Below are positions 54,423 to 62,721 of a DNA stretch of 64,000 bases, one piece after another. The position numbers were made by a program, and so were the translations under genes. The DNA is taken from NCBI RefSeq assembly GCF_028743715.1, contig NZ_CP117996.1, forward strand, positions 1,426,001 to 1,490,000, in the 5' to 3' direction. The first letter of the stretch is position 1, and each line of letters starts with the position of its first letter. The stretch comes from Microbacterium sp. Clip185. Its GTDB lineage: Bacteria; Actinomycetota; Actinomycetes; Actinomycetales; Microbacteriaceae. The notes beneath the pieces are model-generated. The model searched no databases, was not told the origin of the DNA, and was given only the letters and a program-made list of their open reading frames with translations.

Positions 54423-55841
54423 ATGACCGAGACCCTCATCCGTCCGCACCAGGAGCGCCCTCGCCCGGCCCGTCCCCGCGGCGGCTGGTTCGGCGCCCTT
54501 CTGCTGCGACTGCATTTCTACGCGGGGCTGCTCGTCGGTCCCTTCATTCTGGTGGCCGCAACGAGCGGGGCCCTGTACGCGTTGACGCCGCAGCTCGAAC
54601 AGGTCGTGTACGCGCACGAGCTGCATGCGCCCGGGACGGCCACGAGGCTGTCGCTCGCCGACCAGATCAGGTCGGCGGAGGCGTACGTCGGCGACGGAGC
54701 GGTGCTGAGCGCGGTGCGGCCGGCCCCGGGACCCGGTGACACCACCCGCGTCATGTTCGCCGAGGACGGGCTCGGAGCCAGCGAGTCGCGCGCGGTGTTC
54801 GTCGACCCGGGCACGGGGGAGATCCGCGGAGATCTGACCGCCTACGGGACGAGCGGCGCGCTGCCGCTGCGTACCTGGGTCGACAACCTCCACCGCAACC
54901 TCCATCTCGGCGAGCCCGGGCGTCTGTACAGCGAGCTGGCCGCATCCTGGCTTGCGATCATCGTGCTCGCCGGCGGTGCGCTGTGGGTCATGCGCATCCG
55001 GAAGGCCCGCGCGAAGCGGGAGCTCCTTCGGCCCGCGGTGCGACGGCGCGGGTACCGGCGCCTGTTCAGCTGGCACGCGTCGGTCGGGATCTGGGTTCTC
55101 CTGGGAGCGCTCATGCTCTCAGCGACAGGCATCACGTGGTCCACCTATGCCGGTGCGAACGTCTCCGCTCTGCGTGCGGCGGTCGGCGGTGCCACGCCGG
55201 TGCTGCAGACGGATCTCTCGGGTGCGCAGGAGGCGCCGGACGAGCACGCCGCGCACCACGGTGGGGCAGCACCGACGCCGACGGGAGAGGCGAACCCCGC
55301 GACGTTCGACGCCGTGCTCGCGATCGCGCGCCGGATCAACGTCAACACGGGCGAAGTCGAGATCAAGCCTCCCGCCGCGCCTGGGCAGGCGTGGACGGTG
55401 ACCGAGATCAAACGCTCGTTCCCGACGGAGGTGGATGCGGTCGCCATCGACGGGGCCTCGATGCAGGTCGTCTCGCGGGTGGACTTCGCGGACTTCCCGT
55501 TGCTGGCCAAGCTCGCGCGCTGGGGGATCGATCTGCATATGGGTGTGCTCTTCGGCTGGGCGAACCAGCTCGCGCTCCTGTTCATCGCCATCGGCATCGG
55601 AACACTCGTCGTGCTCGGCTACGCGATGTGGTGGAAGCGCCGACCGACCCGCGGCGGTCGGATGGTCGGGACGGCGCCGGCGCGCGGAGCGATGCGTGCG
55701 GCGCCCTGGTGGGGCGTTCTCGCGGTCATCGCTGCCGCTGCGGTCATCGGATGGTGGCTCCCGCTGGTCGGCTATCCGCTCATCGCGTTCGTGGTGGTCG
55801 ACGTGCTCCTCGGCTTGCGGGCGCGACGGCGACCTCGCTGA
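54423..55841 (+). CDS. PepSY-domain membrane protein
   Basis: 472-residue PepSY-associated transmembrane protein. Four or five helices frame two extracellular PepSY-like segments. GGWFGALLLRLHFYAGLLVGPF is the family start, with LFSWHASVGIWVLLGALMLSATGITWSTYAG and WGIDLHMGVLFGWANQLALLFIAIGIG later; the His residues in the helices suggest heme-dependent electron transfer. A loop HAAHHGG (about 280) is His-rich. It is the last gene before a strong hairpin. Possibly a ferric/cupric reductase, by family. Confidence 0.88.
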   Translation: MTETLIRPHQERPRPARPRGGWFGALLLRLHFYAGLLVGPFILVAATSGALYALTPQLEQVVYAHELHAPGTATRLSLADQIRSAEAYVGDGAVLSAVRPAPGPGDTTRVMFAEDGLGASESRAVFVDPGTGEIRGDLTAYGTSGALPLRTWVDNLHRNLHLGEPGRLYSELAASWLAIIVLAGGALWVMRIRKARAKRELLRPAVRRRGYRRLFSWHASVGIWVLLGALMLSATGITWSTYAGANVSALRAAVGGATPVLQTDLSGAQEAPDEHAAHHGGAAPTPTGEANPATFDAVLAIARRINVNTGEVEIKPPAAPGQAWTVTEIKRSFPTEVDAVAIDGASMQVVSRVDFADFPLLAKLARWGIDLHMGVLFGWANQLALLFIAIGIGTLVVLGYAMWWKRRPTRGGRMVGTAPARGAMRAAPWWGVLAVIAAAAVIGWWLPLVGYPLIAFVVVDVLLGLRARRRPR

Positions 55842-55848
55842 GCCGACC

Positions 55849-55895
55849 GCTCTCTCCGGTGACCGCGGCGCGTGTCCCCGGTCACCGGAGAGAGC
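55849..55895 (+). terminator. Hairpin after the copper operon
   Basis: Arms 55849-55865 and 55879-55895 are a perfect 17-bp inverted repeat with a 13-base loop, eight bases beyond the PepSY stop. No T-run follows, as is common in high-G+C actinobacteria. Confidence 0.75.
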
Positions 55896-56027
55896 ATGCT
55901 CGGTTATCCCCGGCATCGGCAAGGGTCGGTCGGTGCGGCATCCGCATCCGTAAGCTGGACGGCAACCGCTGAGCCTGTCTGAACGGCTCGGCCCGATGCA
56001 CGTGACACGACGACAACCGGGGGAACG

Positions 56028-56774
56028 ATGTCCGATCCGCAGCAGCCGTCCGAGCCGCAGACGCCGGCGCCCGACGCCGGGGTCCAGCCCGATCCCGCAG
56101 CGAGCGAGCAGCCGGCGGCGTCGCATTCCGGCTACGCTCCACAGCAACCGACGTCAACCGCACCCCAGCCGGGCTACCCGGCGTACGGGGTTCCGCCTCA
56201 GCCCTACGGCGTTCCGCCGGAGCAGAGCTACCCCGGATACGCGCAGCCGCAAGCTCCCGGCTACGCGCCGGCGCCGGGCTATGCGCCTGTTCCACAGGGG
56301 TACGGCCAGCCGCAGGCCCCGGGCTACCCTCCGGCGCAGGCATACAGTACGCCGCCGCAGGGGGGCGGATACCCGCAGCCCGCCTACGCGCCGCAGCCGG
56401 GCTACCAGCCTCCGAACGCCGGGCAGCAACCCGGCTACGCGCCGCAGGCCGCGTCCGCGGTCGAGGGGGCGCCGACGAACAACCCGGCGCTGTGGTCGCT
56501 CATCCTGGGGGCGATTTCGGCCGCTTCGTTGTTCAGCCTGCTGATCCCCTTCCTCGGTTTCTTCATCGTGATCATGACTTTCCCGCTGAGCATCTGTTCG
56601 GTGGCGCTCGGCTACGCGGGGCTCGCGAAGGCGAAGCGTTCGGGCGGTGTCGGCCGAACGAACGCGATCATCGGCATGATCCTCGGCCACATCGTGCTGC
56701 TGCTTGCGATCGCCGTCGGCGTCTTCCTGCTGGTGGCGCTCATCGCTGCTATGAGCAGTGGGTCCTTCGGCTGA
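56028..56774 (+). CDS. DUF4190-domain membrane protein with Pro/Gly/Tyr-rich N-terminus
   Basis: 248-residue protein. Residues 1-150 are a low-complexity, probably disordered cytoplasmic tail with repeated PGYxP/QxPxY units, then DUF4190 with two hydrophobic helices (about 162-195 and 220-245) and GYAGLAKAKRSGGVGRTNAI between. The function is unknown; the family is widespread in actinobacteria. It ends before a perfect bidirectional terminator facing glnA1. Confidence 0.8.
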   Translation: MSDPQQPSEPQTPAPDAGVQPDPAASEQPAASHSGYAPQQPTSTAPQPGYPAYGVPPQPYGVPPEQSYPGYAQPQAPGYAPAPGYAPVPQGYGQPQAPGYPPAQAYSTPPQGGGYPQPAYAPQPGYQPPNAGQQPGYAPQAASAVEGAPTNNPALWSLILGAISAASLFSLLIPFLGFFIVIMTFPLSICSVALGYAGLAKAKRSGGVGRTNAIIGMILGHIVLLLAIAVGVFLLVALIAAMSSGSFG

Positions 56775-56783
56775 CTCCGGCAA

Positions 56784-56821
56784 CGAAGAACCGCCCCGGC
56801 GAATGCCGGGGCGGTTCTTCG
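56784..56821. terminator. Bidirectional terminator between DUF4190 gene and glnA1
   Basis: Arms 56784-56800 and 56805-56821 form a perfect 17-bp inverted repeat with a GAAT tetraloop. AAGAA and TTCTT at the feet give short A/T tracts on both strands. It serves both convergent genes. Confidence 0.9.
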
Positions 56822-56844
56822 TGGAGAGCGCGAGGCCCTCGGCG

Positions 56845-58269
56845 TCAGACGCCGAAGTAGAGCTCGTACTCGAAGGGGTGCGGGCGCTGAGCGATCGGCT
56901 GGATCTCGTTCTCGATCTTGTACTCGATCCAGGTCTCGATGAGCTCCTCGGTGAAGACACCGCCCTGCAGCAGGAACTCGTGGTCGGCGCGCAGCGCCTC
57001 GAGCGAGTCGAGCAGCGAGTTCGGCACCTGCGGGATGCCCTTGGCCTCCTCGGGGGGAAGCTCGTAGAGGTCCTTGTCGACCGGCTCGTGCGGCTCGATG
57101 CGGTTCTTGATGCCGTCGAGACCGGCCATGAGCTGCGCGGCGAACGCGAGGTACGGGTTGCCCGAGGCGTCGGGCGCGCGGAACTCGATGCGCTTGGCCT
57201 TCGGGTTGGTGCCCGTGATCGGGATGCGGATGGCCGCCGAGCGGTTGCCGGCCGAGTAGACCAGGTTGACCGGAGCCTCGAAGCCCTTCACCAGACGGTG
57301 GTAGCTGTTCAGCGTGGGGTTGGTGAACGCCAGCACGGCGGGCGCGTGCGCCAGGATGCCGCCGATGTACCAGCGGGCGATGTCGGACAGGCCGCCGTAG
57401 CCCTTCTCGTCGTAGAACAGCGGCTTGCCGTCGTTCCACAGCGACTGGTGCGTGTGCATGCCGGAGCCGTTGTCGCCGAAGAGCGGCTTGGGCATGAAGG
57501 TCGCGACCTTGCCCCACTGCTCGGCGACGTTCTTGACGATGTACTTGAACTTCAGGATGTCGTCGGCCGCGTGCACCATGGTGTCGAAGCGGTAGTTGAT
57601 CTCCTGCTGTCCGCCGGTGCCCACCTCGTGGTGCGCGCGCTCGAGGATCAGGCCCGCCTCGATGAGGCGCAGGCTGATGTCGTCGCGGAGGTCCGCCGTC
57701 TTGTCGACGGGGGAGACGGGGAAGTAGCCGCCCTTGTACGGGGTCTTGTTGGCCAGGTTGCCGCCCTCTTCGGCGCGGCCCGTGTTCCAGGCGCCCTCTT
57801 CGGAGTCGACCGAGTAGAAGCTCGAGTTCTGCTTCACCTCGTAGCGGACGTCGTCGAAGATGTAGAACTCGGCCTCGGGGGCGAAGAACGCGGTGTCGGC
57901 GATGCCGGTGGAGGCGAGGTACTTCTCGGCCTTCTTGGCGACCTGACGGGGGTCCTTCGAGTAGATCTCGCCGTTGCGCGGGTTGTAGATGTCGAAGACC
58001 ATGACGAGCGTCTTCGCCTCGCGGAACGGGTCGAGGTACGCGGTCGACACGTCGGGGATGAGCTGCATGTCCGATTCGTGGATGTTCGCGAACCCGCGGA
58101 TCGACGAGCCGTCGAACAGCTGGCCGACGGTGAAGAACTCCTCGTCGACGGTGGACGCGGGGATGTTGAAGTGCTGCTGCACACCAGGGAGATCCGTGAA
58201 GCGGATGTCGAGGAACTTGACGTCCTCGTCCTTGATGAACTTCAGCACCTCGGATGAATCACTGAACAT
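56845..58269 (-). CDS. glnA: Glutamine synthetase, type I (GlnA1)
   Basis: 474-residue dodecameric-type synthetase that makes glutamine from glutamate, ammonia and [31 protein letters not shown] and NRSAAIRIP are in order, and Y402 in [11 protein letters not shown] is the adenylylation site, so GlnE can modify it. The upstream space has a double GlnR site (58344-58381), so both nitrogen-regulated transcription and covalent control apply. It diverges from the RDD gene. Confidence 0.97.
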   Translation of the reverse strand: MFSDSSEVLKFIKDEDVKFLDIRFTDLPGVQQHFNIPASTVDEEFFTVGQLFDGSSIRGFANIHESDMQLIPDVSTAYLDPFREAKTLVMVFDIYNPRNGEIYSKDPRQVAKKAEKYLASTGIADTAFFAPEAEFYIFDDVRYEVKQNSSFYSVDSEEGAWNTGRAEEGGNLANKTPYKGGYFPVSPVDKTADLRDDISLRLIEAGLILERAHHEVGTGGQQEINYRFDTMVHAADDILKFKYIVKNVAEQWGKVATFMPKPLFGDNGSGMHTHQSLWNDGKPLFYDEKGYGGLSDIARWYIGGILAHAPAVLAFTNPTLNSYHRLVKGFEAPVNLVYSAGNRSAAIRIPITGTNPKAKRIEFRAPDASGNPYLAFAAQLMAGLDGIKNRIEPHEPVDKDLYELPPEEAKGIPQVPNSLLDSLEALRADHEFLLQGGVFTEELIETWIEYKIENEIQPIAQRPHPFEYELYFGV

Positions 58270-58343
58270 GGAGACTCCAGAGGTAGGGCATTTCGGGAAG
58301 TTCCGCCCGCCACGGCGGGCTGATCCGACGCTATCGATCGGGC

Positions 58344-58381
58344 GTTGCTCGCCAGTGTCCCATATGTTTCCGGGATGTTAC
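58344..58381 (-). promoter_or_regulatory. Double GlnR box upstream of glnA1
   Basis: Read on the minus strand, 58381-58366 is GTAAC-ATCCCG-GAAAC, an exact match to the GlnR consensus GTNAC-N6-GAAAC. After a six-base gap, 58359-58344 is GACAC-TGGCGA-GCAAC, a weaker second copy at the expected 22-base period. They lie about 75-112 bases before the glnA1 start. This is the a-site/b-site arrangement known for nitrogen regulator GlnR in actinobacteria. Confidence 0.75.
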
Positions 58382-58392
58382 GGGTCCCCGAT

Positions 58393-58398
58393 TAGGGT
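58393..58398 (+). promoter_or_regulatory. -10 box for a leaderless RDD gene
   Basis: TAGGGT fits TANNNT and ends six bases before the ATG at 58405. The message would begin at or next to the start codon. No Shine-Dalgarno sequence is present. Confidence 0.5.
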
Positions 58399-58404
58399 TG
58401 ATGC

Positions 58405-58839
58405 ATGCCCGAGACCCCCGTCGAATCCCGTTATCCCGGTGAGCGCCTCGGGCTGCCCCGTACCGGATCGACCTCGGTCGCTCGCGTCGGCCGGCGCCTT
58501 CTGGCGCTGCTGATCGACTGGACCTGCGCCACGATCCTGGCCGTCGCCTTCCTGCGGTACGACCCGTGGGCGCTTCCGGGGGAAGCGGGACCCTCGACGT
58601 TCGCCCCGATGCTGGTGTTCGCGCTGGTGCAGATCCTGTTCATCCCGCTGATCGGCGGAAGCCCGGGGCACCGCATCCTCGGCATGCGGCTGGTTCTCGT
58701 CAGGGGCGGATGGATCGGCCTGTGGCGACCGATCGTCCGTACGCTGTTGCTGCTGCTCGTCATCCCCGCGGTCGTGTGGGACGCCGACCAGCGCGGGCTG
58801 CATGATCAGGCCGCGGGCAGCGTGCTCATCCGCGGCTGA
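58405..58839 (+). CDS. RDD-family membrane protein
   Basis: 144-residue membrane protein with three hydrophobic helices and the RDD-type signature: Arg-Leu-Leu-Ala-Leu-Leu-Ile-Asp in the first helix, GGSPGHRILGMRL in the second region, and WDADQRGLHDQAAGSVLI at the end. The exact role of RDD proteins is not established. It diverges from glnA1, as Rv2219A does relative to glnA1 in Mycobacterium tuberculosis (from memory). Likely leaderless. Confidence 0.9.
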   Translation: MPETPVESRYPGERLGLPRTGSTSVARVGRRLLALLIDWTCATILAVAFLRYDPWALPGEAGPSTFAPMLVFALVQILFIPLIGGSPGHRILGMRLVLVRGGWIGLWRPIVRTLLLLLVIPAVVWDADQRGLHDQAAGSVLIRG

Positions 58840-58842
58840 GCA

Positions 58843-59553
58843 TCAACGCGGGCGCTGCGCCCGCACGCGGTTGGGATCGACGCCCTTCGGAATCGGCAGC
58901 GACGTCAGCGACTGCGACACGGAGTCGATGCGCTTGATGACGGCGGCCATCGTGGTGCGGTCGATCTTCTTCGGAAGGGCCTTGATCGTGCTTGCGAGCT
59001 TGGCGATCGGCACCTCGTCCTCGCCGTGACCCACGTAGAACACGGTCACGGGGACCCCCGACGCCACGCGCTGCGCCTTCGAACGCTCATCGGCGATGAG
59101 ACGCGTCAAACGACCGCGGGCGCCCTCGCCCACGAGGACGATGCCGCCGCGCCCGACGGCGCGATACACGGCCTCCTGGGTGCGGGGGTTGATGCCGACG
59201 GGCATCTCGCTGGCCTGCCAGCGGCGTCCGAGCGACACCGACATCACACGCCCGGCGGCACCGGGCATGCCGTCGATCTGCTTGTACATCGCGGTCGTCG
59301 ACAGGCGCGTGGTCAGAATGAGCGAGCCCAGGATGCCGGCGAACAGACCCGTGATGCCCCAGAGGATGACGCTCCAGACAGCGAACGGCGGGATGAGGAA
59401 CCCGACGCCCGCGCCGAGCGCGATGCCGAGAAGCACGATGCCGATCAGGGCGTACGGCAGCCAGGAGTACGCGTCCTTGGTGTAGCGGTACAGGGTCTTC
59501 AACTGCGAGAAGAATCCGGGGCGCTTCTCGGGTGCGGAATCGCGGGCTGCCAT
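58843..59553 (-). CDS. DUF4191 family membrane protein
   Basis: 236-residue protein with two adjacent hydrophobic helices (about 34-85) near the N-terminus, then a soluble domain with NPRTQEAVYRAVGRGGIVLVGEG and VFYVGHGEDEVPIAKL. It is the actinobacterial DUF4191 family (Rv2219-like), usually encoded near lipA/lipB and glnA1. Function unknown. GGAGGG precedes the ATG at 59553. It converges on the RDD gene with three bases between stops. lipA and lipB, often adjacent in relatives, are missing here. Confidence 0.87.
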   Translation of the reverse strand: MAARDSAPEKRPGFFSQLKTLYRYTKDAYSWLPYALIGIVLLGIALGAGVGFLIPPFAVWSVILWGITGLFAGILGSLILTTRLSTTAMYKQIDGMPGAAGRVMSVSLGRRWQASEMPVGINPRTQEAVYRAVGRGGIVLVGEGARGRLTRLIADERSKAQRVASGVPVTVFYVGHGEDEVPIAKLASTIKALPKKIDRTTMAAVIKRIDSVSQSLTSLPIPKGVDPNRVRAQRPR

Positions 59554-59672
59554 ACCCTCCAGCCTACCGGTGCCGTTCGATCTCTTCTCCCCACCCCCGA
59601 GCGCCGTACCGAGTGCCTCCCGGGCTGCTGAACGCGACGATGATCCGCCACGTGGCTGCGCATGATCGGAGC

Positions 59673-60941
59673 ATGTCCTCGTCCCTCCTGCCCGCACCGC
59701 CGCCGCTGCGCCCGCTCCTGGAGCCCGTGGTCCTGCGTTCCGTGGCGGCTGACGCGGCGCCGTTCGGCGGGGAGGTCGTGGTGCACGAGGGTGAGCCGGT
59801 GCTGGCGGTGGCGGCGGACGACGTCGAGGGCACAGGAATCTGGGCGGCTTCGGGGGAGCATGTGATGGCTCCCCTGGATGTCGTGGCCGCAGCGAAGGGC
59901 GCCGTCGTCCTTCTCCCGATGGTCCGCTGCACGCTGGAATCCGCGCTTCGTCGGCGGGGAACGGTGGAGCCCGGCGAGGCGGTCACCATCGCCGTGAGCC
60001 TGTTGCGCGGCGTCGCGGCCGAGAACACCGCGCATCCGCGAGGCACCTGCGTCGGCAGCTGGTGGCTGGACAGCGCGGGGACCCCGCTGTTCGTCCACGG
60101 ATGCGCGGGCTCGGTCGCCGCGGCCGGAGCCGCGGAGCTGATGGCGATGCTGGATCTCGGCGACCACGATTCCGTCGTGCACGCGATCCACGCCGCAACC
60201 GTCGCGGTGCGTGACGCGCGGCGGCTGCTCGGAGCTCTCGCTGCCCTGGAGGACGAGCTGTTCGCCGCAGCGAGGCCGCAGGCACTGCGCCTCGACGAGC
60301 CATCCGTGACGACGTCGATCACCCGCGCCCAGGCGCGTGCGGAGGTGAGTTCGTCGACCCCGGCGTGGCGTCGACTCACCGTGGCGATGGACGGTTCCCT
60401 GAGCGATCTGATCGCAGAGCGTGTCGACGCCCTGCGTCAGAGGCTGCGGCGTTCGCCGTCGGCGATGAAACCCCGCTCTCGGCGGCCCCTGCTGCTGTTC
60501 GGGATGGGGATCGTGGCGCTCGTGCTCGCCGTGGGGCTTCTGTGGCCGGAGCCCGATGGCGCGGCTCCCGCGCCGGAATCCTCCGCTGTGCCGACGGCGG
60601 CGGAGGATCCCGGCACTCCGCAGCCGCCCGTCGATGCCCCTCTCGCCGCGATGGCGCCGGACGACCCCATCACGGCGGCTCGAGCGCTGCTCGCGGAATG
60701 GACGGCGTGCAGCGACGACGCGTGTCGGGAAGGACTGCAGGAAGCGAGAATCGACGCCGACCCGACGGGCGCAGCCATGGTCCCCGAGGTCTCCTTGACG
60801 GTCATCGACGATCTCGGTGGGCTCACCCTGCTGCGCGCCGACGATCCGACGGGTGAAGCGGCGCCGCAGATCGTCGCGATCGTGCGTCAGAACGACGAAT
60901 GGGTGCTGCGCGGCATCCACGATGTCGCACAGCACCCATAG
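59673..60941 (+). CDS. Membrane-anchored pseudokinase-like protein
   Basis: 422-residue protein. The N-terminal 240 residues follow the layout of a serine/threonine kinase lobe: HVMAPLDVV, a hinge-like VVLLPMV, a helix LESALRRRGTVEPGEAVTIAVSLLRGVA, then a strand pair, but the catalytic HRD and DFG positions read HPRG and VHGCAG, so it should be inactive. One membrane helix (about 270-292) leads to a Pro/Ala linker and an extracellular domain (about 325-422). The N-terminal lobe is not identifiable. ATG at 59673 is preferred; 59640 is possible. The kinase relationship is an inference from pattern. Confidence 0.5.
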   Translation: MSSSLLPAPPPLRPLLEPVVLRSVAADAAPFGGEVVVHEGEPVLAVAADDVEGTGIWAASGEHVMAPLDVVAAAKGAVVLLPMVRCTLESALRRRGTVEPGEAVTIAVSLLRGVAAENTAHPRGTCVGSWWLDSAGTPLFVHGCAGSVAAAGAAELMAMLDLGDHDSVVHAIHAATVAVRDARRLLGALAALEDELFAAARPQALRLDEPSVTTSITRAQARAEVSSSTPAWRRLTVAMDGSLSDLIAERVDALRQRLRRSPSAMKPRSRRPLLLFGMGIVALVLAVGLLWPEPDGAAPAPESSAVPTAAEDPGTPQPPVDAPLAAMAPDDPITAARALLAEWTACSDDACREGLQEARIDADPTGAAMVPEVSLTVIDDLGGLTLLRADDPTGEAAPQIVAIVRQNDEWVLRGIHDVAQHP

Positions 60942-60953
60942 GTGCGGGAAGGC

Positions 60954-62666
60954 TCAGATCCCGAGGTCTCCGGCGAAGTCGGCCGTCTCGAGGCGCGTCT
61001 TCATCGCCGAGAGGAAGCGTGCCGCGTCGGCGCCGTCGATGATCCGGTGGTCGTACGACAGAGCCAGATACACGTAGGAGCGAACCGAGAACGCGTCCTT
61101 GCCGTCGACCGTCACGACGCCGGGGCGCTTGACGACGGTGCCCGTGCCGAGGATGGCGGACTGCGGCAGGAACACGACCGGGGTGTCGAAGAGCGCACCG
61201 CGCGAACCGGTGTTCGTGACCGTGAACGTTCCGCCGGCGAGCTCGTCGGGCTTCAGCTTGTTGTCACGCGTACGGGCCGCGAGGTCGGCGATGTCGTGGG
61301 CGATCTGAGCGAGGTTCTTCTCGCCCGCCTCGCGCACGACCGGCGTGAGCAGACCGCGCTCGGTGTCGACGGCGATCGAGATGTTCTCGCTCGACGGGTA
61401 CACGATCTGCTCGCCATCGACGGTCGCGTTGATGACGGGGTAGGTCTTCAGTGCCTCGGCGGCAGCCAGCACGAAGAACGGCAGGAAGGAGAGCTTGTCG
61501 CCCGTCTTCTGCTGGAACTCGTTCTTCACGCCGTCACGGAACAGCGCGACCTTCGTCACGTCGACCTCGACGACGGTCGTGAGCTGCGCGGTGGCCTGCA
61601 TCGACTCGACGGCGCGCTTCGCCAAGACCTTGCGCAGACGCGACATCGGCTGCGTCGTGCCGCGGAGATCCGACACCTCGACGGGAGCCTTGGCCGCAGC
61701 CGGGGCCGTGGGAGCGGATGCTGCGGCGGGAGCGGCAGCAGCCTCGGCGGCCTTGAGCACATCCTCCTTGCGGATGCGCCCGCCGACCCCGGAACCGGTG
61801 ACGGTCGCGAGGTCGACACCCTGCTGAGCAGCCAGACGGCGCACGAGCGGCGTCACATATCCCGAGCCTTCATCGCCGGCGGTCTCGGCCGCTGCGGGCG
61901 CGGCTGCGGGTGCCGGCGCGGCGGCTGCGGGCGCCGGCGCGGAAGCGGGGGCTGGGGCAGCGGCCGGAGCCGGCGTCGCGGGAGCCTCGGCCTCGGCCTG
62001 CTCGACCTCGACCGGCTTCTCGGTGGACGGAGCCTCGGGAGCGGCCTCGGCGGCCGGAGCGGCGCCGTCGCCGATGCGCGCGAGCGGGCTGCCGACGGCG
62101 ACCGTCTCATCCTCCTGGACGAGGATGGCCTGCAGGGTGCCGGCGAACGGTGCGGGGATCTCCGTGTCGACCTTGTCGGTCGAGATCTCGAGCAGCGGCT
62201 CGTCCACGGCGACCTCGTCGCCGACGGCCTTCAGCCAGCGCGTGACGGTGCCTTCGGTGACGCTCTCGCCGAGTTCCGGGAGAACGACGTCACGACCGCC
62301 GGACGCGGAGGGCGCGGGTGCGGGAGCTGCCTCGGCCGCAGCCTCGGGCTCGGCGGCAGGAGCAGCCTCGGCGGCGGGCTCGGGAGCCGCGGCCGCCTCG
62401 GGCTCTGCTGCGGGAGCGGATGCTCCCGAGCCGTCCCCGATCTTCGCGAGGACAGCGCCCACCTCGACGGTGTCGTCCTCCTGGAAGAAGATCTCTTCGA
62501 TGACGCCGCTGACCGGCGAGGGGATCTCGGTGTCGACCTTGTCGGTGGAGATCTCGAGCAGACCCTCGTCCGCCTCCACCGTGTCACCCACATTCTTGAG
62601 CCAGCGGGTGACCGTTCCCTCGGTGACGCTCTCGCCGAGAGCGGGGAGGACAACGGAAGTGCTCAT
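60954..62666 (-). CDS. sucB: Dihydrolipoamide acyltransferase E2 (SucB/DlaT type)
   Basis: 570-residue E2 core protein. Two lipoyl domains (about 1-78 and 125-200) carry lysines K43 and K165 in STDKVDTE, separated and followed by Ala/Glu/Pro-rich linkers. A peripheral-subunit binding domain is near 268-302, and the catalytic domain ends with [10 protein letters not shown]540 and D544. In actinobacteria this one E2 is often shared between pyruvate and 2-oxoglutarate dehydrogenase. It is followed upstream by lpd, 55 bases apart, on the same strand. Confidence 0.93.
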   Translation of the reverse strand: MSTSVVLPALGESVTEGTVTRWLKNVGDTVEADEGLLEISTDKVDTEIPSPVSGVIEEIFFQEDDTVEVGAVLAKIGDGSGASAPAAEPEAAAAPEPAAEAAPAAEPEAAAEAAPAPAPSASGGRDVVLPELGESVTEGTVTRWLKAVGDEVAVDEPLLEISTDKVDTEIPAPFAGTLQAILVQEDETVAVGSPLARIGDGAAPAAEAAPEAPSTEKPVEVEQAEAEAPATPAPAAAPAPASAPAPAAAAPAPAAAPAAAETAGDEGSGYVTPLVRRLAAQQGVDLATVTGSGVGGRIRKEDVLKAAEAAAAPAAASAPTAPAAAKAPVEVSDLRGTTQPMSRLRKVLAKRAVESMQATAQLTTVVEVDVTKVALFRDGVKNEFQQKTGDKLSFLPFFVLAAAEALKTYPVINATVDGEQIVYPSSENISIAVDTERGLLTPVVREAGEKNLAQIAHDIADLAARTRDNKLKPDELAGGTFTVTNTGSRGALFDTPVVFLPQSAILGTGTVVKRPGVVTVDGKDAFSVRSYVYLALSYDHRIIDGADAARFLSAMKTRLETADFAGDLGI

Positions 62667-62721
62667 GGGATTTGCTCCTTCGAACTGCGATATCAGTGTC
62701 TAGCTTAGTGAAGCCGAAGCC

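Noticed and set aside
60942..62708. A 588-codon plus-strand open frame opposite the E2 gene
   Set aside because: It mirrors the Ala/Glu/Pro-rich E2 linkers, has long Gly/Arg runs and no motif; E2 on the minus strand has all domains.
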